A stretch of 7,006 nucleotides of DNA from Minisyncoccus sp041650175 (lineage in GTDB: Bacteria; Patescibacteriota; Minisyncoccia; Minisyncoccales; Minisyncoccaceae). Both the position numbers and the translations under genes were made by a program. The notes beneath the pieces are model-generated. The model was given only the letters and a program-made list of their open reading frames with translations. It was not told where the DNA came from and made no database searches. Below, piece by piece: positions 1 through 5,559 of this stretch. The stretch spans positions 1 through 7,006 of the forward strand of contig JBAZLS010000026.1 in the NCBI GenBank assembly GCA_041650175.1, given 5' to 3'. How positions within the stretch are numbered: the first letter of the stretch is position 1; every line of letters begins with the position of its first letter.

Positions 1-21
1 GAATTGAGGTAATATGTGTAT

Positions 22-93
22 AGGACATCTTGTTTGTGATTTATTTTTATTGCTAAAAATACTATACCACAAAGAGATGTCCTTTTGTGTTTT
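22..93 (+). terminator. Long imperfect hairpin followed by T-rich run
   Basis: An inverted repeat is built from three paired blocks. AGGACATCT (22-30) pairs with AGATGTCCT (75-83), TTTGTG (33-38) with CACAAA (68-73), and TATTTTTA (42-49) with TAAAAATA (54-61), leaving a TTGC loop. TTTTGTGTTTT follows at 83-93, as in an intrinsic terminator on the + strand. Bases 1-12 read GAA TTG AGG TAA and could be the last codons of an upstream + strand gene, but that is too short to prove. The stem is much longer than a usual terminator, so a small palindromic repeat element is an alternative. Confidence 0.55.
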
Positions 94-139
94 CAGAATG
101 TTGCACTTCGGAGCAGAATGCACCTAATAAGTATTGAGT

Positions 140-160
140 TCAAGGCTGAGCCTTGATTTT
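140..160 (+). terminator. Hairpin with short T-rich tail
   Basis: TCAAGGC (140-146) pairs with GCCTTGA (150-156) around a TGA loop, followed by TTTTAATTT. It could be a second terminator for whatever + strand transcript enters the window, facing the convergent gene at 196-858. The 94-139 stretch before it is locally richer in G+C and carries CAGAATG twice (94-100 and 114-120), but I see no gene in it. Confidence 0.4.
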
Positions 161-181
161 AATTTAAAACAAAGCTTCTAA

Positions 182-207
182 ATAAAAAAGTGCAATTAAA
201 TTTGCAC
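182..207 (-). terminator. Terminator overlapping the stop codon of the 196-858 gene
   Basis: Read on the minus strand, GTGCAA (207-202) pairs with TTGCAC (195-190), and a six-T run follows (189-184). The six-base loop (201-196) contains the last Ile codon and the TAA stop of the 196-858 gene. The stem is only 6 bp, but the placement and T-tract fit an intrinsic terminator. Confidence 0.55.
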
Positions 208-858
208 ATGGAAACACCTTAAAAAAGGAAAAAATTCTTTTATTTTTTGAAGAGCTATTTCTTCAACTTCGCCTCCATTTATCTTGTTGTAAATATCCAG
301 CCATTCAATCGATGGCTCGCATTTTCTCATTTTTTCGAGAATAATTCGTTCGGACTCTTTATCATTATAAATTCTTTTTAGCATTTCAAATAACTGATCA
401 GGACTTGTTGCCGTTTCAATCAATTTTTGAAAAGCATTTTCTTTTTTCTCTTGTTCGTTTTGAGGAAGATGATCATAAATTTGTTTCCATTCCTCAAAAG
501 TAGTTGCCAATCCAAGCATTATCTCAAAAATTTCATCGCGATATTCTTGATTTTCACATTTAGAGTAGATAAGAAAATACTCTTTAAAAGTAATTGCAAG
601 TTTTTGTAATGCCCTTAGAATACGTGTTTTTTCATCGGGGTTTATTTTTTTGTCTAAAATCCTTGTAATTGAAAAAAATTCGTATGTAAGCATTCTTTCA
701 AAAGCAAAGAATCTTGCTTCTGCAGAATGTGCTCTTGAAAAAAGTTCGAGATATTCATCAAATGAAAACCCTATGTTTTCAAGACACATGGCAATACTCC
801 GAAATTTATCTGCCCCATAAAGAATTAGAGCCTCAATTATTTTTCTTTTTTCCGTCAT
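196..858 (-). CDS. Hypothetical protein with about five ~31-residue helical repeats
   Basis: This is a 220-residue soluble protein that I do not recognise as a named family. It has no signal peptide or membrane segment. A degenerate unit recurs at about residues 32-61, 90-119, 120-151, 152-182 and 183-210. Its first helix resembles TFEEWKQIY (also SFDEYLELF, TFKEYFLIY, SIEWLDIY) and its second helix runs through FEIML, FQKLI or LQKIK. The pattern suggests an alpha-solenoid related in style to TPR or HEAT repeats, which usually bind other proteins; that role is inference. The start at 858 is supported by a consensus promoter about 15 nt upstream. The Shine-Dalgarno match is poor (AAGTGG at best). 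The gene stands alone, divergent from the SanA-like gene, and its own terminator overlaps its stop codon. Confidence 0.85.
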   Translation of the reverse strand: MTEKRKIIEALILYGADKFRSIAMCLENIGFSFDEYLELFSRAHSAEARFFAFERMLTYEFFSITRILDKKINPDEKTRILRALQKLAITFKEYFLIYSKCENQEYRDEIFEIMLGLATTFEEWKQIYDHLPQNEQEKKENAFQKLIETATSPDQLFEMLKRIYNDKESERIILEKMRKCEPSIEWLDIYNKINGGEVEEIALQKIKEFFPFLRCFHVQI

Positions 859-879
859 AATGAACCACTTTCAGTTTGG

Positions 880-907
880 ATTATATATTAGCAAAATCAT
901 TTGTCAA
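880..907 (-). promoter_or_regulatory. Consensus sigma-70-type promoter for the 196-858 gene
   Basis: On the minus strand a perfect TTGACA (907-902) lies 16 bp before a perfect TATAAT (885-880). The start of transcription would fall near 873, giving a leader of about 15 nt before the ATG at 858. It is the best match to the bacterial consensus in the window. Confidence 0.75.
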
Positions 908-933
908 GTTTTATTAAAATCGAAAAATTAGCA

Positions 934-961
934 TTGCTGGTTGTGGGAATTCAAATATGAT
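934..961 (+). promoter_or_regulatory. Possible promoter of the SanA-like gene
   Basis: TTGCTG (934-939), a 16-bp spacer and TATGAT (956-961) would start transcription about 5 nt before the ATG at 973, so the leader would be nearly absent. An alternative -10 is TATATT at 961-966. The -35 match is weak. No Shine-Dalgarno sequence lies before the ATG, which agrees with a very short leader. Confidence 0.4.
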
Positions 962-972
962 ATATTTATTAT

Positions 973-1659
973 ATGGCAAGTATAGTTAAAAAAACAAAAG
1001 AATTATTTAAAAAAACTGGAAAACTTATTTTAGTTATTTTTTTTATTATTTTAATCATAATAATTTGGATTAATTACATAATAACTCAGGAGAGCAAAGA
1101 TTTAATACATAAAGAAATCAACCAAGTTCCAAGTGCTCAAGTAGCTCTTATTCTTGGAGCTAGCGTAAAGCCGAATAAAGAAATGAGTGATGTCTTTCGA
1201 GATAGAGTTGATAGCGCTATCCAACTTTATAATGGTGGAAAGATTTCGAAAATAATAGTTAGCGGCGACCACGGGAAAAAATATTATGATGAAGTAGAGG
1301 CTGCTAAAAAATATCTATTAGAAAAAGGAATACCTCCAGAAGATATATTTTTAGATCACGCTGGTTTTGATACTTATGATAGTTTATATAGGGCTAAATA
1401 CATTTTTGATGCAAAATCAATAATAATTGTAACTCAGAATTTCCATCTTCCAAGGGCTGTTTTTATAGCTAAAAGACTTGGTCACGATGTGCATGGTTTT
1501 AGTGCTGATTTACATCAATATAATGATGCAAATAAAATGCTTATTCGTGAAATCTTTGCAGATATAAAAGCATATTTTGATGTCTTATTGGGAGAACAGC
1601 CAAAATTTTTAGGACCAAAAATTAATTTAAATGGAAATGGTTTTGATAGTTGGGATTAG
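973..1659 (+). CDS. sanA: SanA/YdcF-family (DUF218) membrane-anchored protein
   Basis: A 228-residue protein with a basic N-terminus, one transmembrane segment at about residues 18-36 (rich in Ile and Phe) and an extracytoplasmic DUF218 domain. Family landmarks appear in order: VALILGASV (57-65), a Y-GGKISKIIVSGD stretch (86-99), a conserved acidic region near E107, DHAGFDTYDS (128-137) and TQNFHLPRA (154-162). The C-terminus PKFLGPKI is also typical of SanA rather than YdcF. SanA of Escherichia coli affects envelope permeability and vancomycin exclusion at high temperature; its biochemical activity is not firmly known, so a role in cell-envelope upkeep is inferred from homology. The length is close to that of SanA. 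It is followed after 36 nt by the pilin gene, with no hairpin between them, so read-through is possible. Confidence 0.93.
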   Translation: MASIVKKTKELFKKTGKLILVIFFIILIIIIWINYIITQESKDLIHKEINQVPSAQVALILGASVKPNKEMSDVFRDRVDSAIQLYNGGKISKIIVSGDHGKKYYDEVEAAKKYLLEKGIPPEDIFLDHAGFDTYDSLYRAKYIFDAKSIIIVTQNFHLPRAVFIAKRLGHDVHGFSADLHQYNDANKMLIREIFADIKAYFDVLLGEQPKFLGPKINLNGNGFDSWD

Positions 1660-1679
1660 TTTATTTATGTATTTTTTTC

Positions 1680-1695
1680 TGATATAATTATTGCA
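1680..1695 (+). promoter_or_regulatory. Extended -10 promoter giving a leaderless pilin mRNA
   Basis: TGATATAAT (1680-1688) is a perfect extended -10 and ends 7 nt before the ATG at 1696, so the expected transcription start is the A of the start codon. No convincing -35 is present; upstream is a T-rich run (1671-1679). From GATATAAT through ATGAATAA, 23 bp (1681-1703) are identical to 2926-2948 in front of another gene. Confidence 0.65.
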
Positions 1696-2874
1696 ATGAA
1701 TAAAAATTCTTTTACCCTAATCGAACTTTTAGTCGTCATCGCAATCATCGGCATCCTTGCCGGTATTCTTATCGTCTCAATGTCAAATGCAACTAATTCT
1801 GCAAATGACGCAAAAAGAAAAGCAGATATCAATCAGATTGTCAAAAAGTTATTGATTTACAATACCTCCAATACTACTTATCCAATCGAAACTTGCAGTA
1901 TTGGTTCTAATTGTTCTACTACTCTCAATACTATTCTTAGTGAAGCAGTAAATGCTAGAGATTCAAGAGGAACATATTATACTTATTCTTCTTCAGACGG
2001 AATAGACTTTTTTGTTTCTGCTGCTTTATCCGATTTAAACACTTATACTTATAATTCTGCAACCAGCAGTTATGTTTCAAGCACTGATTCTTCTTGTGTT
2101 TCCGGAGGAGGATTAACTTGTACTCCATCAACTGATGGTAGTTATAAAGTTCTTAAATATACTTTAACAGGGGTAGCTTCCGGAACTTTTACTTGGACTC
2201 CTCCAGTAGGTGTTACTCAGGTTGAATATTTAGTTGTTGGGGGAGGCGGCTCTGGAGGAAATAATGGCGACGGTGGAGGGGGTGGAGCAGGTGGATTTAG
2301 AACAGGTACTAATTTTCTCGTATCGGGAACGGTCTCAGTTATAGTTGGATCCGGAGGAATATATCCATCAAATGGCTCCAATTCTTCATTCTCTACAATC
2401 ATTTCATCTGGAGGTGGAGGATATAATACTTCGGGTGGTTCGGGTGGAGGTGGAGTTGATCAGGTAAATAGAGGACTAGGAAATACTCCCTCAACAAGCC
2501 CTTCACAAGGAAATAATGGTGGATATGGTATATATGGTCCAACTTATTGGAACAGAGGTGGCGGCGGTGGCGCCGGATCTGTTGGAGGTGATGCAGGTGC
2601 TACATCTGGCAATGGAGGTATCGGTCTTACTTCAAATATAACGGGAGGGTTAATAACATATGCTGGCGGTGGTGGCGGCGGAGCAGATTCATACAGAAGT
2701 CGAGCTGCTGGAACTGGAGGTTCTGGTATTGGCGGCAATGGAGGTTATAATTCTGCTGGCGGAGCAGGGGCGGCAAATACTGGCTCCGGCGGTGGAGGAG
2801 CAAGTAATAATGGTACTTATTTAGGCGGTTCTGGTGGTTCTGGGATTGTAATAATTCGATATCTCATCCCATAA
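1696..2874 (+). CDS. Type IV pilin-like protein with C-terminal glycine-rich domain
   Basis: A 392-residue protein. The short basic leader MNKNS precedes FTLIELLVVIAIIGILAGIL, a class III (prepilin) signal with Glu at mature position 5 (E10) and a hydrophobic helix at about 6-30. Ser rather than the usual Gly stands before the cleavage site. Residues 31-135 look like a small pseudopilin head, with NARDSRGTYYTY and paired cysteines C67/C73 and C134/C142. From about 145 to the end it is a glycine-rich domain (about 90 Gly): FTWTPPVGVTQVEYLVVGGG opens it and GGSGIVIIRY closes it, as in the Gly_rich families of surface proteins. It is expected to be processed by a prepilin peptidase and assembled or displayed at the cell surface; adhesion is inference. 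The start is set by the promoter 7 nt upstream. It ends in a GAAA-loop terminator. Confidence 0.92.
   Translation: MNKNSFTLIELLVVIAIIGILAGILIVSMSNATNSANDAKRKADINQIVKKLLIYNTSNTTYPIETCSIGSNCSTTLNTILSEAVNARDSRGTYYTYSSSDGIDFFVSAALSDLNTYTYNSATSSYVSSTDSSCVSGGGLTCTPSTDGSYKVLKYTLTGVASGTFTWTPPVGVTQVEYLVVGGGGSGGNNGDGGGGGAGGFRTGTNFLVSGTVSVIVGSGGIYPSNGSNSSFSTIISSGGGGYNTSGGSGGGGVDQVNRGLGNTPSTSPSQGNNGGYGIYGPTYWNRGGGGGAGSVGGDAGATSGNGGIGLTSNITGGLITYAGGGGGGADSYRSRAAGTGGSGIGGNGGYNSAGGAGAANTGSGGGGASNNGTYLGGSGGSGIVIIRYLIP
1714..1826 (+). repeat. Pilin N-terminal DNA repeat, copy 1
   Basis: This 113-bp stretch matches 6609-6721 with only two mismatches (1716 and 1803), including an uninterrupted 86-bp identity at 1717-1802. 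It encodes the prepilin cleavage region, the hydrophobic helix and the start of the head domain. Identity extends through wobble positions and then drops sharply at 1827. Confidence 0.9.
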
Positions 2875-2885
2875 AATAATTTATA

Positions 2886-2912
2886 GAAATCCGCGAAAGC
2901 GGATTTTGTATT
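2886..2912 (+). terminator. GAAA-tetraloop terminator, copy 1
   Basis: AAATCCGC (2887-2894) pairs with GCGGATTT (2899-2906) around a GAAA tetraloop, then TTGTATT. It begins 12 nt after the pilin stop codon. The same 26 bases recur exactly at 6531-6556. Confidence 0.85.
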
Positions 2913-2940
2913 CCGCATATTTTTTGATATAATTATTGCA
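2887..2940 (+). repeat. 54-bp terminator-promoter unit, copy 1
   Basis: This whole intergenic unit has the same length and layout as 6531-6584: 26 identical bp holding the terminator, 12 variable AT-rich bp, an identical TGATATAAT, then 7 bp to ATG. Here it separates the glycine-rich pilin from the membrane/coiled-coil gene. Confidence 0.8.
2906..2933 (+). promoter_or_regulatory. Promoter of the membrane/coiled-coil gene, fused to the terminator
   Basis: A perfect extended -10, TGATATAAT (2925-2933), ends 7 nt before the ATG at 2941, predicting a leaderless mRNA. A 16-bp spacer places TTGTAT (2906-2911) at -35; these bases are the end of the terminator stem and its T-tract, so terminator and promoter overlap. 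Confidence 0.65.
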
Positions 2941-3519
2941 ATGAATAATACTTCAGAAGTTCAAAATATTAAAGAATATCTTGATTCTTTAGAAGGAGCT
3001 AAAATTAAATTTTCCAATTCATACAAAAAGAAAGGAAAAAACTCTTTTTTGAAGGATTTGTTTGCAGTAATTATCGTACTGGGTATTCTTTGTGTATTTT
3101 TTTTTGACGATGCAGTATTTAGTCTTAAAAGTAAGCAAGCAAATACTACAATTTCGGGAAATGGAAATTATGTATGCAGTGACGAAATCAGCGATAATGC
3201 AGATAAATTAAAACCTACCCCTCCTAGTGACGAAACATCGCTCGAAATTGACAATGAGATGGTAAGATTAAATAATGAAAAAACCTACATCGAAACAGAA
3301 AAAGCTAAGTTCCAGAAAAATCCAAAAACTGCAAATACGAAAATCGATGAAGAAAAACTGCAATTGCGGATAGAACAATACACCAAAGACATTGAGGCAT
3401 TCAACAATAAATCTACTGCTTATCAAAAGGAAATTGAAGAATTTAATATAAAAGTAAAAACCTATAATAATTATCTTCAAGATAATTGTGAAAAAATAAA
3501 GCAAGATACGCAAGAATAA
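2941..3519 (+). CDS. Hypothetical single-pass membrane protein with predicted coiled-coil tail
   Basis: A 192-residue protein of no family I recognise. Residues 1-38 are polar and basic near the end (KKKGKNSFLKD), 39-56 form one transmembrane segment, and the positive-inside rule puts the C-terminal part outside the cytoplasm. After a Pro/Ser/Asp linker (about 85-103), residues 104-187 are rich in Glu, Lys, Asn and Gln with spaced hydrophobics, suggesting a long helix or coiled coil. C79 lies just outside the membrane and C183 near the end, so a disulfide is possible. The gene has no Shine-Dalgarno site; its promoter and first bases are the same 23 bp as at the upstream pilin gene, which hints at shared expression with surface proteins. 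It is followed by its own terminator. Confidence 0.82.
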   Translation: MNNTSEVQNIKEYLDSLEGAKIKFSNSYKKKGKNSFLKDLFAVIIVLGILCVFFFDDAVFSLKSKQANTTISGNGNYVCSDEISDNADKLKPTPPSDETSLEIDNEMVRLNNEKTYIETEKAKFQKNPKTANTKIDEEKLQLRIEQYTKDIEAFNNKSTAYQKEIEEFNIKVKTYNNYLQDNCEKIKQDTQE

Positions 3520-3522
3520 AAT

Positions 3523-3554
3523 AAAGTTTAAGAATTTCTTGAACTTTTATTTTT
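3523..3554 (+). terminator. Intrinsic terminator after the membrane/coiled-coil gene
   Basis: AAAGTTTAAG (3523-3532) pairs with CTTGAACTTT (3538-3547), with one G-T wobble and an AATTT loop, followed by TATTTTTTG. It starts 4 nt after the stop codon at 3519. Confidence 0.75.
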
Positions 3555-3595
3555 TGTAAGAGTACTGAAATTAACATAACTTTTCAAATAATAAA

Positions 3596-3600
3596 TAGGA
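3596..3600 (+). promoter_or_regulatory. Shine-Dalgarno site of the thymidylate synthase gene
   Basis: TAGGA lies 8 nt before the ATG at 3609. It is the clearest ribosome binding site in the window and contrasts with the pilin-type genes, which have none. I could not place a convincing promoter between 3555 and 3595. Confidence 0.6.
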
Positions 3601-3608
3601 TTAAAAAA

Positions 3609-4982
3609 ATGGAAAAAACTTGGCCAAAATATTATCAGAATCAACTTATTATCAATGATGGCGAAATAGCTGTTGTTTGTGGTTGGACAAAAAAAGAGGC
3701 AGTCTGGAATGTTTTTTCTGAAAAAGCAAAATCGAAAGTCGCAATCATGGGACAGCTTTATTCTAAAGAAGGTATAAATTATATTATTCGAAATATTTTT
3801 TTAAATCCTAGAATAAAATATCTGATTATTACAGGGACGGATTTATCAGGAAGTGTTAAGGAATTAAAACAATTTCTAGAAAATGGCGAATCAAAATTCC
3901 TACATCCTGAGATTCCTAAAGAAAAAATTAAAGAATTTCGTGATTATTTTTCAAAAAATAATTCATTTGTAGCCTTAGACGAAATCAATAATTTTATATT
4001 AAACTTAAAACAAAATTCTTTAGAATGGACAAAAGAAGCAATAGATTTCCCATCTCACAGTATAGAAATTTCAAATATATTTTTATCTGAAGATATTGCT
4101 TTTCGTGTTGAAGGCGCAAAAGTGCATGATGTTTGGCTTAAAGTATTAGATAGGATTATAAGATTCGGCAAGGATAAGATGAGCTCGTATGGCGAATGCC
4201 AAAAAGAATTATTAGATACGATAACTGTAATTAATAATGACGATCCAGATAATCCTGTTTTGCCAGAATATTTATACTTTAATGAGCAAGATTTAATTAA
4301 CTATTATTCTCAATTGATGACAGATAAGATTTTTGATGGAGTGGAATATACTTATGGAAGCAGACTGCGAAATCATAATGGAATAAATCAAATTGAAGGG
4401 ATTATAAATGAACTTAAAAGAGAAAATTTCTCTCGTAGAGCCATTGCCTTTACTTGGAACGTGGAAAAAGATTTTAACAATGAAAAATGTCCATGCTTAG
4501 ATTTGATTCAAGCTTTAATCCAGAATGAACACATTTATTTAACTGCATATTTTAGGTCTAATGATATGTATCGAGCTTGGCCACAAAATGCGTATGGCTT
4601 GTTAAAAGTCCAAAAAGAAATCTCTGAAGCTTTAGGTTTAAAAATAGGAAAACTCGCCATTATTTCTTGTTCTGCTCATATATATGAAAGAGACTTAAAA
4701 GAAGCACAGCACTTACTTTCAAAACACAAGCCAAAGCTTGAATGCAATGTCGATTTTAGAGGAAGCTTTGTTATTCAAATTGAAAACAATGAAATAGTAG
4801 CCAAGCACTTAGACTTAGACGGAGTTTTTTTACAAGAGATAAAAGGAAAAAGCGCCATTGAGATAAGAGACAAGATTATTCCATTTATTTCAGATGTTGC
4901 TCACGGCATTTATATCGGAACTGAATTAATGAAAGCAGAGATAGCCCTAAAAGAAGGAAAGGATTATATCCAAGATAGTTAA
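3609..4982 (+). CDS. Thymidylate synthase with MtrA-like N-terminal and DUF4346-like C-terminal domains
   Basis: A 457-residue cytoplasmic protein, much longer than a plain archaeal-type thymidylate synthase (about 220-250). Residues 1-100 resemble the MtrA family (subunit A of tetrahydromethanopterin S-methyltransferase), with NPRIKYLIITGTDLSGS at 66-82. Residues about 155-375 are thymidylate synthase, which methylates dUMP to dTMP using methylene-tetrahydrofolate: an RR pair (276-277), PCL with probable catalytic C296, FRSND (315-319) and WPQNAYGL (324-331) for dUMP binding, and SAHIYERD (355-362). PCL replaces the PCH of the Escherichia coli enzyme, as I recall for archaeal forms. Residues about 380-457 resemble DUF4346, ending HGIYIGTELMKAEIAL then YIQD. 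The synthase thus sits between two domains that I recall as neighbours elsewhere. What the outer domains bind is unknown. The start is supported by TAGGA 8 nt upstream. The next gene begins 13 nt downstream. Confidence 0.93.
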   Translation: MEKTWPKYYQNQLIINDGEIAVVCGWTKKEAVWNVFSEKAKSKVAIMGQLYSKEGINYIIRNIFLNPRIKYLIITGTDLSGSVKELKQFLENGESKFLHPEIPKEKIKEFRDYFSKNNSFVALDEINNFILNLKQNSLEWTKEAIDFPSHSIEISNIFLSEDIAFRVEGAKVHDVWLKVLDRIIRFGKDKMSSYGECQKELLDTITVINNDDPDNPVLPEYLYFNEQDLINYYSQLMTDKIFDGVEYTYGSRLRNHNGINQIEGIINELKRENFSRRAIAFTWNVEKDFNNEKCPCLDLIQALIQNEHIYLTAYFRSNDMYRAWPQNAYGLLKVQKEISEALGLKIGKLAIISCSAHIYERDLKEAQHLLSKHKPKLECNVDFRGSFVIQIENNEIVAKHLDLDGVFLQEIKGKSAIEIRDKIIPFISDVAHGIYIGTELMKAEIALKEGKDYIQDS

Positions 4983-4995
4983 TCCATTTTAAAAT

Positions 4996-5559
4996 ATGAT
5001 TAAAAAGAAAATAGTTTACGAGGAAGGAGAAATACTATTTACGATTTCTAAAAATCGGTTATCGAAACGATTACGCTTATCTGTTAATTCTGATGGGGAT
5101 GTAAAAGTTACGATGCCAAAATGGCTGCCTGAAGAAATGGCAGAGAAATTTATATTAAGCAAGATAGAATGGATTATTGAAAAATTAAAAAAATTCGATG
5201 AGGATGGAATTAATCCGATTTCAAAACTGACAAGAAATGATTATTTTAAAAATAAAGAAAAAATCCGTAAATTTATAATAGAAAGAGTTGAAGAATTAAA
5301 CTCCTTTTATAGCTTTAAAATAGGCTCTATCTCAATTAGAGACCAAAAAACGAGATGGGGCAGCTGCTCTGGAAAAGGAAATCTTAATTTTAATTACAAA
5401 CTCTTCTTTTTACCAAAAGAATTTTCTGATTATATTATAATTCATGAAATTTGCCATATCAAAGAAATGAACCATTCGATTAATTTTTGGAATCTTGTTG
5501 GTGTGTCTATTCCTGATTATAGGCGAATAAGAAGAGAATTAAAAAAGTATAAGATATAA
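4996..5559 (+). CDS. YgjP-type (DUF45) zinc metallopeptidase
   Basis: A 187-residue protein without signal peptide or membrane segment. The N-terminal part has the beta-rich pattern of the family (KRLRLSVNSDGDVKVTMP, 24-41). The diagnostic TRWGSCSGKGNLNFNYKL lies at 119-136. The zinc site is HEICH (H150, E151, H154) with a third ligand H160 in EMNHSINFW, i.e. HExxH-x5-H. Family members are usually annotated as M48-like or SprT-like metal-dependent hydrolases; their substrates are mostly unknown, so proteolysis is inferred from the motif. In some bacteria YgjP-like genes neighbour restriction enzymes; none is seen here. It follows the thymidylate synthase gene by 13 nt without a promoter or Shine-Dalgarno site, so the two are probably co-transcribed. 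No residue needed for the zinc site is missing. Confidence 0.92.
   Translation: MIKKKIVYEEGEILFTISKNRLSKRLRLSVNSDGDVKVTMPKWLPEEMAEKFILSKIEWIIEKLKKFDEDGINPISKLTRNDYFKNKEKIRKFIIERVEELNSFYSFKIGSISIRDQKTRWGSCSGKGNLNFNYKLFFLPKEFSDYIIIHEICHIKEMNHSINFWNLVGVSIPDYRRIRRELKKYKI

Noticed and set aside
427..609. Plus-strand 60-codon frame
   Set aside because: It lies entirely antisense within the repeat-protein gene, is rich in Phe and Leu from antisense Lys/Glu codons, and has no upstream signals.
2217..2402. Minus-strand frame rich in proline (61 codons)
   Set aside because: It is the complement of the glycine codons of the pilin gene (GGN becomes NCC); there is no promoter and no protein-like composition beyond that.
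2544..2738. Second proline-rich minus-strand frame (64 codons)
   Set aside because: Same cause: antisense of the glycine-rich region.
2239..2841. Repetitive GGTGGAGG-like DNA as a CRISPR or tandem array
   Set aside because: The repeats are irregular, stay in one open frame and encode the glycine-rich domain; there are no constant repeats with spacers.
3268..3513. Minus-strand 81-codon hydrophobic frame
   Set aside because: It is antisense to the Lys/Glu/Asn-rich tail of the membrane protein, which yields Phe and Ile codons; no promoter or terminator fits it.
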